NCBI RefSeq assembly: GCF_002899825.2
Contig: NZ_PPED02000001.1
Coordinates: 682,001-746,000, forward strand
Length of the DNA stretch: 64,000 nt
Source of the DNA: Chryseobacterium phosphatilyticum
GTDB taxonomy: Bacteria; Bacteroidota; Bacteroidia; Flavobacteriales; Weeksellaceae
Direction of reading: 5' to 3'
Shown one piece after another: positions 36,295 through 45,070 of the stretch. A model generated the notes under the pieces. The model was not told where the DNA came from. It saw only the letters and a list, made by a program, of their open reading frames with translations, and did not search any database. Each line of letters begins with the position of its first letter. The first letter of the stretch is position 1. Position numbers and translations under genes: made by a program.

Positions 36295-37332
36295 ATGAGT
36301 AATGTTTACGATAATATTCTTGGCCTAATAGGACACACTCCTATGGTGAAGCTAAATACTGTTACAAAAGATATTCCAGCAACCGTATATGCCAAGTTAG
36401 AATCATATAATCCTGGACATTCCACCAAAGATAGAATTGCTCTTCATATTATAGAAAACGCAGAGGAAAAAGGCTTATTAAAAGAAGATTCTGTAGTTGT
36501 AGAAACTACTTCAGGAAACACTGGGTTTTCTATTGCAATGGTATGTATCATTAAGGGATATAAATGTATTCTCGCAGTAAGCGACAAAACCAAACCTGAA
36601 AAAATTGCCTATCTAAAGGCATTAGGAGCTACTGTATATATATGTCCCGCGAATGTACCGGCAGATGATCCGAGATCATACTATGAAGTAGCTAAAAGAA
36701 TCGCACAGGAAACCCCGAATTCTATTTATATCAACCAGTACTTTAATGAGCTTAATATTGATGCCCATTATCAAAGTACGGGTCCTGAAATCTGGGAACA
36801 AACAGAAGGAAAGATCACTCACCTTTTTGCTTGTACAGGAACAGGAGGTACGTTATCGGGTTCAGCGAAATTTTTGAAGGAAAAAAATCCGGATATCAAG
36901 ATTATCGGAGTAGATGCAGATGGATCCATATTGAAAAGCTATCACGAAACAGGGGAAATTCACAAGGAAGATGTACATCCTTATCAGATTGAAGGAATGG
37001 GGAAAAATTTAATCCCTGCTGCCCTGCTTTTCGACAAGGTAGATGAATTTGTAAGAGTAAATGATGAAATGTCTGCCTACAGAACCCGTGAAATAGCATT
37101 GAAAGAAGCGATCATGGGTGGATATACGACCGGAGCCGTAACGCAAGGTCTTATACAGTATGCACAATCTCATGAGTTAACTGAAAATGACGTAGTTGTT
37201 TTAATCTATCCTGATCACGGTTCAAGATATATCACGAAAGTATATAGTGATCAATGGATGGCCGAACAGGGATTTGTCAACAACTGTGTTCACAATTACG
37301 ACGAAGTTTTCAAAACAGAGTTTATCAAATAA
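36295..37332 (+). CDS. Cysteine synthase-family PLP enzyme, probable L-cysteate synthase
   Basis: A 345-aa cytosolic fold-type II PLP enzyme. The Schiff-base lysine is K45 in GHSTKDRIA, the substrate loop is TTSGNTGFS (about 74-82), and the phosphate loop GTGGTLSG lies near 181-188. It resembles cystathionine beta-synthase/O-phosphoserine sulfhydrylases more than CysK. The following gene, 80 bases away, is an SPT/KBL-like enzyme. In Bacteroidota making capnine sulfonolipids, a cysteine-synthase-like enzyme makes cysteate from O-phosphoserine and sulfite for that enzyme. The family call is strong; the cysteate role is inferred from the pairing. Confidence 0.85.
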   Translation: MSNVYDNILGLIGHTPMVKLNTVTKDIPATVYAKLESYNPGHSTKDRIALHIIENAEEKGLLKEDSVVVETTSGNTGFSIAMVCIIKGYKCILAVSDKTKPEKIAYLKALGATVYICPANVPADDPRSYYEVAKRIAQETPNSIYINQYFNELNIDAHYQSTGPEIWEQTEGKITHLFACTGTGGTLSGSAKFLKEKNPDIKIIGVDADGSILKSYHETGEIHKEDVHPYQIEGMGKNLIPAALLFDKVDEFVRVNDEMSAYRTREIALKEAIMGGYTTGAVTQGLIQYAQSHELTENDVVVLIYPDHGSRYITKVYSDQWMAEQGFVNNCVHNYDEVFKTEFIK

Positions 37333-37357
37333 GAACAAATAAAATCACGATATAAAT

Positions 37358-37393
37358 AAAGCCTTTTGCGTGTTGTACAAGAAAGGCTTTTTT
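37358..37393 (+). terminator. Hairpin between the two sulfonolipid genes
   Basis: AAAGCCTTT (37358-37366) pairs with AAAGGCTTT (37382-37390) and is followed by a T-run. It would terminate or attenuate transcription into the downstream acyltransferase gene. Confidence 0.6.
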
Positions 37394-37412
37394 ACTTAAA
37401 AATTACGAAACA

Positions 37413-38687
37413 ATGTTGGATATTTTTGAAAGAATAAAAGAAAATCCAGGACCACTTGGACAATTTGCAGATTATGGAGAAGGATATTTTATTTTCCCAA
37501 GATTAGAGGGTCCTATCGGCCCTAGAATGCAGTTTCAGGGTAGAGAAGTAATTTTCTGGAGTGCCAATGATTATTTAGGGTTGTGTAATCATCCTGAAGT
37601 AATAGAAGCGGATGCAAAAGCGGCTGCAGAATATGGAATGTTCTATCCGATGGGAGCAAGAGCGATGTCCGGAGAGACAGATCAGCATCTTCAGTTGGAA
37701 AGAGAACTGGCAGACTTTGTACAAAAAGAATCAGCATACTTATTGAATTTTGGTTATCAGGGAATGGTTTCTACCATTGATGCTCTGGTAAGCAGAAACG
37801 ATGTCATTGTTTATGATATGGACTCTCATGCCTGCATCGTGGATGGGGTAAGACTTCATTCCGGTAAAAGATTTACCTATAAACACAATGACATGGAGAG
37901 CCTTGAAAAAAATCTTCAGAGAGCAACGAAAGTAGCGGAAGAGACAGGAGGAGGAATTCTTGTGATTACTGAAGGAGTTTTTGGAATGAGAGGTCAGCAA
38001 GGTAAAATCAAAGAGATTTGTGATCTTAAATCAAAATATCAATTCAGACTTTTAGTAGACGACGCGCATGGATTCGGAACTCTTGGTAAAACGGGTGCCG
38101 GAGTTGGTGAGGAGCAGAACTGCAATGATCAGATTGATGTATACTTCTCTACTTTTGCCAAGTCAATGGCCGGTTTCGGAGCATTCCTTGCGGGTGACAA
38201 AGAAATTATCAGATACCTGAAATTTAATCTTAGATCACAGATTTTCGCAAAATCTCTTACGATGCCAATGGTAATCGGAGGTTTGAAAAGACTCGAGCTT
38301 TTGAGATCAAAACCGGAAATCAAGGCTAAACTTTGGGAGAATGTTGAAAAATTACAGAGCGGACTTAAAGAAAGAGGATTCAATATTGGTGATACCAATA
38401 CTTGTGTAACTCCGGTAATGATGCAGGGAACTCCTGTAGAAGCAACTCTTCTGGTAAAAGATCTTAGGGAAAACTATGGGATCTTTACTTCAGTAGTCGT
38501 CTATCCGGTTATTCCAAAGGGAATGATTCTTTTAAGATTAATTCCTACCGCTTCTCATACGGATGCTGAGATTAATGAAACACTGTCAGCATTTGAGGCG
38601 ATTCACGATAAACTGGTAAGTGGTTACTACAAAGAGCAGGAACAATTATTACTGCAGGAACAAGGATTAAGTTTTAAACCGATCTAA
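37413..38687 (+). CDS. Alpha-oxoamine synthase (SPT/KBL-like), probable cysteate acyltransferase for sulfonolipids
   Basis: A 424-aa fold-type I PLP enzyme of the serine palmitoyltransferase/2-amino-3-ketobutyrate ligase/AONS family. DSHACIVDG holds H139, which stacks on PLP; DDAHGFG holds D217 and H220-region residues; and the Schiff-base lysine is K250 in STFAKSMAGFG. It condenses an amino acid with an acyl thioester and releases CO2. Immediately upstream is the cysteine-synthase-like gene, so the probable reaction is cysteate plus fatty acyl-ACP to 3-ketocapnine, as described for SulA/CFAT enzymes of Alistipes and Chryseobacterium. Serine palmitoyltransferase is the alternative. Confidence 0.82.
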   Translation: MLDIFERIKENPGPLGQFADYGEGYFIFPRLEGPIGPRMQFQGREVIFWSANDYLGLCNHPEVIEADAKAAAEYGMFYPMGARAMSGETDQHLQLERELADFVQKESAYLLNFGYQGMVSTIDALVSRNDVIVYDMDSHACIVDGVRLHSGKRFTYKHNDMESLEKNLQRATKVAEETGGGILVITEGVFGMRGQQGKIKEICDLKSKYQFRLLVDDAHGFGTLGKTGAGVGEEQNCNDQIDVYFSTFAKSMAGFGAFLAGDKEIIRYLKFNLRSQIFAKSLTMPMVIGGLKRLELLRSKPEIKAKLWENVEKLQSGLKERGFNIGDTNTCVTPVMMQGTPVEATLLVKDLRENYGIFTSVVVYPVIPKGMILLRLIPTASHTDAEINETLSAFEAIHDKLVSGYYKEQEQLLLQEQGLSFKPI

Positions 38688-38704
38688 TCTTTAAAAACAA
38701 TACG

Positions 38705-38734
38705 AAAAACCACTGATTGATTCAGTGGTTTTTT
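38705..38734 (+). terminator. Terminator after the SPT-like gene
   Basis: AAAAACCACTGA (38705-38716) pairs with TCAGTGGTTTTT (38722-38733), followed by further T residues, 17 bases after the stop codon. Confidence 0.88.
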
Positions 38735-38764
38735 ATTTTAAAAACTATAAAGCTATAACAACAA

Positions 38765-39643
38765 ATGAAACTCAGAGGTTATTTATTGGGTATTTTGTCA
38801 GCAGTTTCATACGGATTGATTCCGATATTTATCCTGCCGATCAAACAGGCTCATTTTTCAATGGACATTACACTGTTTTACAGATTTTTCTTTTCAGCTA
38901 TAATGGTGGGTGGATACCTGATTTATTCCAGACAAAATTTCAGAATCAATAAAAAAGAAGCTTTAATACTGGCTATCCTGGGAATATGTTATGCCCTGTC
39001 TTCTGAATTTCTGTTTATAGGTTACGATTTTCTTACACCGGGGATTGCATCTACGGTTCTGTTTATCTATCCGGTAATTGTAGCATTGATTATGTTTTTC
39101 ATTTATAAAGAGAAACTTACCAGCCTATCAGTATTCTCACTATGCCTGGCCTTTGCTGGAGTCATTGTTTTATGTTTAAAGGAAAATGGTTTTGAAATCA
39201 ATTTTGCCGGCTTGGGGATCGTGATGCTCAGTTCACTCTTTTATGCATTGTATATGGTGATTGTTAATAAATCCAATCTTAAAGTTTCAGGGTTCAAGCT
39301 TACCTTCTACTCTATGTTTTTTACCTCTCTGTTCTTTATGACAAAATCAGTAATTGGACATGAATCATTTATTATCCCTTCGACAGCTATCTTTTTAAAC
39401 TTCCTTATTTTCGCTTTCCTTACGACAGTAATTTCCAGTTTATGTATGGTGTATGCCATTAAGAGTATCGGTTCTACACCGGTTGCTATTTTAGGAGCAC
39501 TGGAACCGGTAGTGGCTGTGATGGTAAGTGTGTTTATGTTTAATGAAAAATTTACCACGAACTTATTGATAGGAATTACCCTTATTGTATTGGGAGTGAT
39601 CCTCAATGTTATTTCCGATCGGAAGAAGCTCAGCGCTATCTGA
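38765..39643 (+). CDS. EamA/DMT-family transporter
   Basis: A 292-aa inner-membrane protein with about ten predicted helices forming two EamA repeats (about 5-135 and 148-285). The repeat ends carry the usual FIYPVIVALIMFFIYKE and LGALEPVVAVMVSVFMFNEK stretches, both with the family Pro-Val and terminal Glu-Lys. It probably exports or imports amino acids or other metabolites. It follows the sulfonolipid pair after a strong terminator, so it is probably independently transcribed. The substrate is unknown. Confidence 0.9.
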   Translation: MKLRGYLLGILSAVSYGLIPIFILPIKQAHFSMDITLFYRFFFSAIMVGGYLIYSRQNFRINKKEALILAILGICYALSSEFLFIGYDFLTPGIASTVLFIYPVIVALIMFFIYKEKLTSLSVFSLCLAFAGVIVLCLKENGFEINFAGLGIVMLSSLFYALYMVIVNKSNLKVSGFKLTFYSMFFTSLFFMTKSVIGHESFIIPSTAIFLNFLIFAFLTTVISSLCMVYAIKSIGSTPVAILGALEPVVAVMVSVFMFNEKFTTNLLIGITLIVLGVILNVISDRKKLSAI

Positions 39644-39674
39644 TCATTCAGATTTTAAATATTTTTTATAATAT

Positions 39675-39703
39675 AAATGCCAGATCATTAAGTCTGGCAT
39701 TTA
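39675..39703. terminator. Terminator between EamA and the NAD(P)-binding gene
   Basis: AAATGCCAGA (39675-39684) pairs with TCTGGCATTT (39693-39702). It lies between convergent genes and may serve both. Confidence 0.75.
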
Positions 39704-39741
39704 TCTATTTTCAGATATGCTAAATGATTACTTTACTCCTT

Positions 39742-40392
39742 TTAAAGTTTTGATTTCGCTTCTGTAAGATTAACCGTTTTTCCTAATGCTCCAAATTCAT
39801 GAAGATCTCCAAAAACTTCAATACGAATTGACTGATCGATCCCTCCCACCTTTAAAGGATCAAATCCTGCATTTGTAATAACTTCCTCAATATCCTTATC
39901 AGTCGTTGAGTCGTCGGAAGCATAAAACAGAACTGACTTTTCAGGATTTCCATTGGAAGCTCCCGCAAGATTTTCAGCTCCCAATGTTCCAAATGCTTTT
40001 ACCAATTGAGCTCCCTGAGGAAGAATTGCCTTATTGAGCTCTCCTGCAGATTCTCTTTCTCCAATGACTTTTTTGAATCCTCCATTTCCATCCGGGGCAA
40101 TAGGATTTGAGACATCAACAATAATTTTGTCTTTCAGCATATTTCCATGATCACTAAAGAAGTCTTTAAAAGCACCAAACCATATCGCTGGTATAATAAT
40201 GTCAGCAGTTTTGATAGCGGTATCAATATTCATACTTTGAGCCAAACCTCCAGATTTCCGGGCAAAATTATCTGATTCCTCATTATTTCTTGATGCTACT
40301 ATGACCTCATGATTATTGTTGACTAAATCTCCGGCTATTGCTTTTCCAATGTTTCCAAGACCGATAACGGCCACTTTTTTCGATGTTTCCAT
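39742..40392 (-). CDS. NADPH-dependent F420 reductase-like dinucleotide-binding protein
   Basis: 216 aa from METSKKVAVIGLGNIGKAIA; a start at 40479 would add 29 residues unlike the family, so the ATG at 40392 is preferred. The Rossmann GxGxxG is GLGNIG near residue 9, and ASRNNEE near 33 fits NADPH selectivity. Segments DIIIPAIWFGA and DVSNPIAPDG are typical of the F420H2:NADP oxidoreductase-like family, which in bacteria without F420 acts on unknown substrates. It is cytosolic. A Crp-like regulator lies upstream on the same strand. Confidence 0.85.
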   Translation of the reverse strand: METSKKVAVIGLGNIGKAIAGDLVNNNHEVIVASRNNEESDNFARKSGGLAQSMNIDTAIKTADIIIPAIWFGAFKDFFSDHGNMLKDKIIVDVSNPIAPDGNGGFKKVIGERESAGELNKAILPQGAQLVKAFGTLGAENLAGASNGNPEKSVLFYASDDSTTDKDIEEVITNAGFDPLKVGGIDQSIRIEVFGDLHEFGALGKTVNLTEAKSKL

Positions 40393-40527
40393 TTCTTTTG
40401 ATTTTATAATATTTATGTCAAAATTAGGAGGAAAGCTATCCACAAAAAGACAAACAAGTTTAAGAAATAGTCTTGACATTTGGTAAGGTGAATGATGAAA
40501 CTAGTTTCATCCTAAAAGAGAACATGG

Positions 40528-41115
40528 TCAACCTTTAATTCTTTTCTGTCGGATTTTACTCAGAAATTGTGGCGTAATTCCAAGATAGGAAGCAATCTGT
40601 GTATTAGGAAGACGATTGGCTAAATGAGGATACTGCCTGATAAAAAATTCATATTTCTCATCTCCGGTAGCACTTATATTTTGAAGTACCCTATTTTGGA
40701 GTTCAATGAATTTTTGTTCAATAATCACTCTGAAATTCCTGTCAAATTTTGGATAATATGTATAAAGGTACCAAAGGTCATTTTTTTCAATTTGCAATAC
40801 CACAGAAGTTTCCAGAGCAACAATATACACTTTGCTGGGCTTTTTATTATGAAAACTGTCTATATCTACAATCCAGTCATTTTCTGCTGCAAACTGGAGA
40901 TTATGTTCTCCTCCATTATTATCTACACTATACATTTTAAAACAGCCGGAAACTACAAATGTATAATACCTGCATATTTCATTTTCTTGTAGTATAAATT
41001 GCTTTCTCTTCATCCTTCTTTCCGTAATTCGTTCGTCCAGTACTTCAATTTCTTCTTTTGAAAGAGGAATAAAACTTTTGAAATAGCTGATTAATGAAGT
41101 GATTTTTTTAGACAT
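40528..41115 (-). CDS. Crp/Fnr-family transcriptional regulator (Bacteroidota type)
   Basis: A 195-aa regulator with an N-terminal cNMP-binding-like jelly roll (about 20-120) and a C-terminal HTH reading NTQIASYLGITPQFLSKIRQ. No Fnr-type cysteine cluster is present. It lies about 135 bases upstream of the NAD(P)-binding gene and is divergent from the radical SAM gene at 41348, with a 232-base gap. Either neighbour could be a target. The effector is unknown. Confidence 0.87.
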   Translation of the reverse strand: MSKKITSLISYFKSFIPLSKEEIEVLDERITERRMKRKQFILQENEICRYYTFVVSGCFKMYSVDNNGGEHNLQFAAENDWIVDIDSFHNKKPSKVYIVALETSVVLQIEKNDLWYLYTYYPKFDRNFRVIIEQKFIELQNRVLQNISATGDEKYEFFIRQYPHLANRLPNTQIASYLGITPQFLSKIRQKRIKG

Positions 41116-41326
41116 TGCTTATAAATTGTGTTTTATTTTTGATTTTTAAATTTTAAATGAAGACCGTGGAAAATCTATAAGACAATATATAAAAAAAATG
41201 GAAATTTATACTTTCAGATAGCAATTGATATTAATTCAACAACTTAATTTGTAGGCTATTATCTTAAAGTACTTTTTCACTGTCTACAATCAGGACAAAA
41301 AATTTTTTTCTAAAAAAACTTTGGAA

Positions 41327-41334
41327 TAACTTTG
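41327..41334 (+). promoter_or_regulatory. Promoter -7 element just before a TTG start
   Basis: TAACTTTG at 41327-41334 matches TAnnTTTG, with only 13 bases between it and the TTG start at 41348. The predicted leader is under 10 bases, so the radical SAM mRNA would be nearly leaderless. Confidence 0.5.
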
Positions 41335-41347
41335 CAAAAAATTTCTG

Positions 41348-43537
41348 TTGAAAGACCTGCTTCTTATTACTCCGCCTTTTACTCAACTTAATACTCCTTA
41401 CCCTGCAACAGCTTATATTAAAGGATTTTTAAATACCAAGAATATTTCCAGCTATCAGGTTGATCTGGGGATTGATGTTATATTGGAATTATTCTCAAGG
41501 GGCGGACTTGAAAAGGTTTTCGGTAAGGAAATTACTATTCAGAATACTTCTGAAAATTCCCAAAGAATTTTTGCCTTAAGGGAAGAATACTTAAAAACGA
41601 TTGATCAGGTGATCCCTTTTTTACAGGGTAAAACACCTACGTTAGCAAGGCAAATCTGTAGTATGAATTTTCTTCCGGAAGCTTCCCGTTTCAATCAATT
41701 GGATGATATGGAATTTGCTTTTGGAAATATGGGCTTGCAGGATAAAGCCAAGCATTTGGCAACTTTATATCTGGAAGATGTATCAGATTATATCGTTGAA
41801 AATATTGATCCTGATTTTGGGTTCAGCAGATATGCCGAGCGTCTCGGAAAAAGTGCCAATTCTTTTGATGAATTATATTCAAAATTATCTGGTGAACAAA
41901 CATTTATTGATGACTTTACTTTAAAAATCCTTCAAGAAAAAATAGAAACTGTGCAGCCCAAACTGGTATGTTTTTCGGTACCATTTCCAGGCAATTTATA
42001 TGCTGGTTTCAAATGCGCTCAGTTTATAAAAAATAACTATCCTCACATTAAAATTGCTATGGGAGGAGGTTTTCCCAACACAGAATTAAGAGAAGTAAAA
42101 GATAAGAGGGTTTTTGAATTTTTTGATTTTATTACCCTTGATGATGGCGAAGTTCCACTCGAACTTCTTTGTGAAAATGTAGTTTATTCTAAAGATAACC
42201 CAGAATATAAAAGAACTTTTTTGCTTGAAAATCAAGATGTTGTTTACAAAAACAATTCTAAAAAGCATGATTATAAACAGGCTGATATTGGAACTCCCGA
42301 TTATACGGATTTAAAACTTGATCAATATATTTCTGTGATCGAAATTGCCAACCCAATGCACAGTTTATGGAGTGACGGGCGATGGAACAAACTGACCATG
42401 GCACATGGATGCTATTGGGGAAAATGTACTTTCTGTGATATATCTTTAGATTATATTAAAATCTATGAACCCATCTCAGCTAAAATTTTGGTTGACAGAA
42501 TCGAAGAATTGATCAGAACAACGGGAGAAACGGGCTTTCATTTTGTAGATGAAGCTGCACCTCCTGCATTAATGCGAGAAGTTGCCCTGGAAATTCTTCG
42601 CAGAAATCTCGTCGTTACCTGGTGGACGAATATCCGTTTTGAAAAAAGTTTTACAAGAGATCTTTGTTATTTGCTCAAACTTTCAGGTTGTGTTGCTGTT
42701 TCCGGAGGGCTGGAAGTAGCCAGTGATCGTTTACTGAAATTAATTGATAAAGGTGTTTCTGTAGAACAGGTTGCCAAAGTAACCAGGAATTTTACCGAAG
42801 CGGGAATTATGGTTCATGCTTATTTAATGTATGGCTACCCTACCCAAACCGTTCAGGAAACAGTTGATTCCCTGGAGATGGTACGTCAGATGTTTGAAAT
42901 GGGAATTCTGCAAAGTGGGTTCTGGCATCAGTTTGCCATGACCGCCCATTCACCTGTTGGCATGAGTCCTGATGATTTTGGAGTTGTTCCGGTAAAACAG
43001 GAAATTGAATTTGCCAATAACGATATAGACTTTAAAGATAAAACGGGAATTGATCACAATAAATTCAGCTTCGGATTGAAAAAGTCTCTTTTCAATTATA
43101 TGCATGGAGTAAATTTCGAACTGCCGCTTCAGGAGTGGTTTGATTTTAAAATCCCGCGAACGACAACTCATCCGGATTATATTCATGACTGCCTTTTAGA
43201 AGAAAACCAGTTTAGTTTTAAAGCAAACTCAAAAGTCGTTTTTTTAACTAAAAACGTAATCGCTGAGAATCGCGTAAAAAATAAAAAGAAATATTCTGGT
43301 ACGTATACGCTTCTTACATTTCACTTAAAAACCAATATTGTAAAGGTTGAAATGGAACAGGAAAAGGCAGAATGGTTGGTTGGGATTCTCGAAGAGCATT
43401 CAATTGAAAATTCAAAAAAACCTACAGCTCAGCAACTTAAAAATCAATTTGAAGAAAATTTTGAAGATTTTGAGTTATTCTGGTTTTCAAAACCCATGCA
43501 GCAATTGAAGGAAAATGGAGTAATTTTAAGTTTATAA
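41348..43537 (+). CDS. B12-binding-type radical SAM enzyme with TTG start
   Basis: 729 aa starting at TTG. The first residues MKDLLLITPPFTQL are the usual family N-terminus and no upstream ATG fits. An N-terminal cobalamin-binding-like Rossmann region (about 1-270, including MGGGFPN near 238) is followed by the radical SAM domain, with cysteines C355, C360 and C363 in CYWGKCTFC. The spacing is CX4CX2C rather than CX3CX2C. VDEAAPP and GYPTQT near 415 and 500 are typical later elements. The C-terminal about 150 residues are unassigned. It has no neighbouring precursor peptide or partner. The substrate is unknown. Confidence 0.85.
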   Translation: MKDLLLITPPFTQLNTPYPATAYIKGFLNTKNISSYQVDLGIDVILELFSRGGLEKVFGKEITIQNTSENSQRIFALREEYLKTIDQVIPFLQGKTPTLARQICSMNFLPEASRFNQLDDMEFAFGNMGLQDKAKHLATLYLEDVSDYIVENIDPDFGFSRYAERLGKSANSFDELYSKLSGEQTFIDDFTLKILQEKIETVQPKLVCFSVPFPGNLYAGFKCAQFIKNNYPHIKIAMGGGFPNTELREVKDKRVFEFFDFITLDDGEVPLELLCENVVYSKDNPEYKRTFLLENQDVVYKNNSKKHDYKQADIGTPDYTDLKLDQYISVIEIANPMHSLWSDGRWNKLTMAHGCYWGKCTFCDISLDYIKIYEPISAKILVDRIEELIRTTGETGFHFVDEAAPPALMREVALEILRRNLVVTWWTNIRFEKSFTRDLCYLLKLSGCVAVSGGLEVASDRLLKLIDKGVSVEQVAKVTRNFTEAGIMVHAYLMYGYPTQTVQETVDSLEMVRQMFEMGILQSGFWHQFAMTAHSPVGMSPDDFGVVPVKQEIEFANNDIDFKDKTGIDHNKFSFGLKKSLFNYMHGVNFELPLQEWFDFKIPRTTTHPDYIHDCLLEENQFSFKANSKVVFLTKNVIAENRVKNKKKYSGTYTLLTFHLKTNIVKVEMEQEKAEWLVGILEEHSIENSKKPTAQQLKNQFEENFEDFELFWFSKPMQQLKENGVILSL

Positions 43538-43610
43538 AATTATTCATATTTTTCTCAGGGATTTTTCAAATCAGGTATAAAACAAAATTAATAAGAAAGA
43601 AAATAATTAG

Positions 43611-43641
43611 TTTGGGTTCCTACGGAATGACAAAGAGGGTT
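43611..43641. repeat. Fragment of a dispersed intergenic repeat (TCATTC-type)
   Basis: TTTGGGTTCCTACGGAATGA followed by CAAAG is, on the other strand, TTTGTCATTCCGTAGGAACC, related to the copy at 30243-30268. Confidence 0.4.
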
Positions 43642-43756
43642 AAGTATTACAAATTGCATGATATAAACTGAATTTATCATTCTCTAAAAGATTCAACTAA
43701 TAGCTGTTAAAGTATTACCGAGCATATTCTCACAGAAAAGCACAACCTTACAATAC

Positions 43757-43788
43757 AAAAACTCTGAATAGGGTATTTCAGAGTTTCT
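43757..43788 (-). terminator. Candidate terminator after the 43880 gene
   Basis: AAACTCTGAA (43759-43768) pairs with TTCAGAGTTT (43777-43786). On the minus strand a TTTTTG tract follows. It is about 95 bases after the stop codon of the 43880-44698 gene. Confidence 0.5.
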
Positions 43789-43793
43789 ATGTT

Positions 43794-43844
43794 TTGGCTA
43801 AAGCCAATGGAATTAATTATTTTGATTGAATGGGCTAAAGCCCA
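43794..43844. repeat. REP-like element with two GGCTAAAGCC palindromes
   Basis: TTGGCTAAAGCCAA (43794-43807) and TGGGCTAAAGCCCA (43831-43844) flank a 23-base AT-rich spacer (AATTAATTATTTTGATTG inside). The second palindrome and its TCTCTATTGATA flank match the element near 30358. Confidence 0.6.
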
Positions 43845-43879
43845 TCTCTATTGATACCTATTTTTATATTTTCTCTAGT

Positions 43880-44698
43880 CTAGTTAGATTGTTCTTTGAC
43901 TACAGGACCTACAGAAACCTTTTCCTGGATTTTAATAAAGGTAGGATCCATAATTGCCATCCTTTCAGCAAGTGCTTTATAGGTTGGAAACTTTAAAATG
44001 GATGCCCTTCCCGACATTTCCCTATAAATGGTAAATGATTTTCCACCTGCAGTTTTTAATTGCTTCGTTGTCGTAATATATCTTCCGATAAGTTTACTTT
44101 TTGCATCGTAAATTTCAATATCTATAGGTGTTTTATCCATGATTGTTTCTTCTGAACCAAAACTTACCGGTAAATTGGTAAAGTATCCAACCGGAACACC
44201 GTTGCTTAAAATTTCACCAACCTTATTGACTTCAATATTCATCTTGTCAATCTTGCTTTTAATCGTGTAACCTTCTTTTGTTTTGGTATCAAGCTTTCTT
44301 TTGGGAGCATTAGCAAAAAGATCATCAAGATTTTTTATATTGATACCTTTATTATCAATGATTTTAAATCCTTTCACGGAGGTATAGACTGCAGATTTTT
44401 CTTCCCCCGAAAATGCAGAAGGTGAAATATAATCCAGTTCCAACGTTTTATCTCTGTTATATACTCTATTAATCTGAATATAGCTATCGCGAACGGAATC
44501 AACAACACTTTTATCAATAAATTTGATCGTGTACAAAGGAGTTTCCTTCAAGTCCATAAAAGTGTACTCACTGGATTTACTGGAGAGTTTGGCTACCGGG
44601 ATTCCATCTAAATTAATAATCCCTCTTTTGGTCTTGATATTCTGAGCGTGGAGGGAAATTCCCAGAACTGTAAAGAATATGATTATACTTTTCTTCAT
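43880..44698 (-). CDS. Exported hypothetical protein
   Basis: A 272-aa protein with a clear signal peptide (MKKSIIIFFTVLGISLHAQ), so periplasmic or outer-membrane associated. No motif is recognised. It looks beta-rich, with short conserved-looking GVPVGYF and IYDAKSKLIGRY stretches. It lies upstream of the candidate hairpin at 43757 and downstream of atpC, but a strong terminator separates it from atpC. Function is unknown. Confidence 0.75.
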   Translation of the reverse strand: MKKSIIIFFTVLGISLHAQNIKTKRGIINLDGIPVAKLSSKSSEYTFMDLKETPLYTIKFIDKSVVDSVRDSYIQINRVYNRDKTLELDYISPSAFSGEEKSAVYTSVKGFKIIDNKGINIKNLDDLFANAPKRKLDTKTKEGYTIKSKIDKMNIEVNKVGEILSNGVPVGYFTNLPVSFGSEETIMDKTPIDIEIYDAKSKLIGRYITTTKQLKTAGGKSFTIYREMSGRASILKFPTYKALAERMAIMDPTFIKIQEKVSVGPVVKEQSN

Positions 44699-44718
44699 AG
44701 AATCAGACTTTTACATAA

Positions 44719-44750
44719 AATAAAAAAAGTGTAACACAAAGTTACACTTT
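44719..44750 (-). terminator. Terminator after atpC
   Basis: AAAGTGTAAC (44726-44735) pairs with GTTACACTTT (44741-44750). On the minus strand it runs into a T-tract, 30 bases after the atpC stop codon. Confidence 0.88.
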
Positions 44751-44779
44751 CTTGAAAATATATTTAGCTTTTCATTTAA

Positions 44780-45061
44780 TTATTCACAAAGGATAATTCC
44801 TTTATCATGATTAAATTCTACAACACCGCTTTTGATAGCATAAGCAAAAACAGAGTCTTTTCCAGCTTCTTTGGTAAAGTTTTTAGCAAAAGCTTCATCA
44901 ATAGAATTAGCAAAAAGCTTTACATTACCGCCGACTAAAGAAGAAACAATTCCTGCGTGGTTTTTCATGATGTGAAATTCACCATTTTTCCCAGGCAATA
45001 ATACTGAGTCTACTTCTCCTTCAAAAACTACGTATTCTGGTGTTAAAATTTTTATATTCAT
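44780..45061 (-). CDS. atpC: ATP synthase F1 epsilon subunit, short form
   Basis: A 93-aa subunit beginning MNIKILTPEYVVFEGEVDSV, with LLPGKNGEFHIMKNHAG (about 21-37) typical of the epsilon beta-sandwich. Only the N-terminal domain is present: the C-terminal helical hairpin of the about 135-aa proteobacterial form is missing, as is usual in Bacteroidota. It sits 88 bases downstream of atpD on the same strand. It couples rotor and catalytic head in the cytoplasmic F1 sector. The remaining ATP synthase genes are not in the window. Confidence 0.95.
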   Translation of the reverse strand: MNIKILTPEYVVFEGEVDSVLLPGKNGEFHIMKNHAGIVSSLVGGNVKLFANSIDEAFAKNFTKEAGKDSVFAYAIKSGVVEFNHDKGIILCE

Positions 45062-45070
45062 TTTAATTTA

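Larger units (their letters stand above)
43538..43879. other. 342-base gap with repeat elements and hairpin
   Basis: No gene seen. Left to right it holds a dispersed-repeat fragment (43611-43641), a 10-bp hairpin AAACTCTGAA/TTCAGAGTTT (43759-43786), and two GGCTAAAGCC palindromes (43794-43844). Confidence 0.5.
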
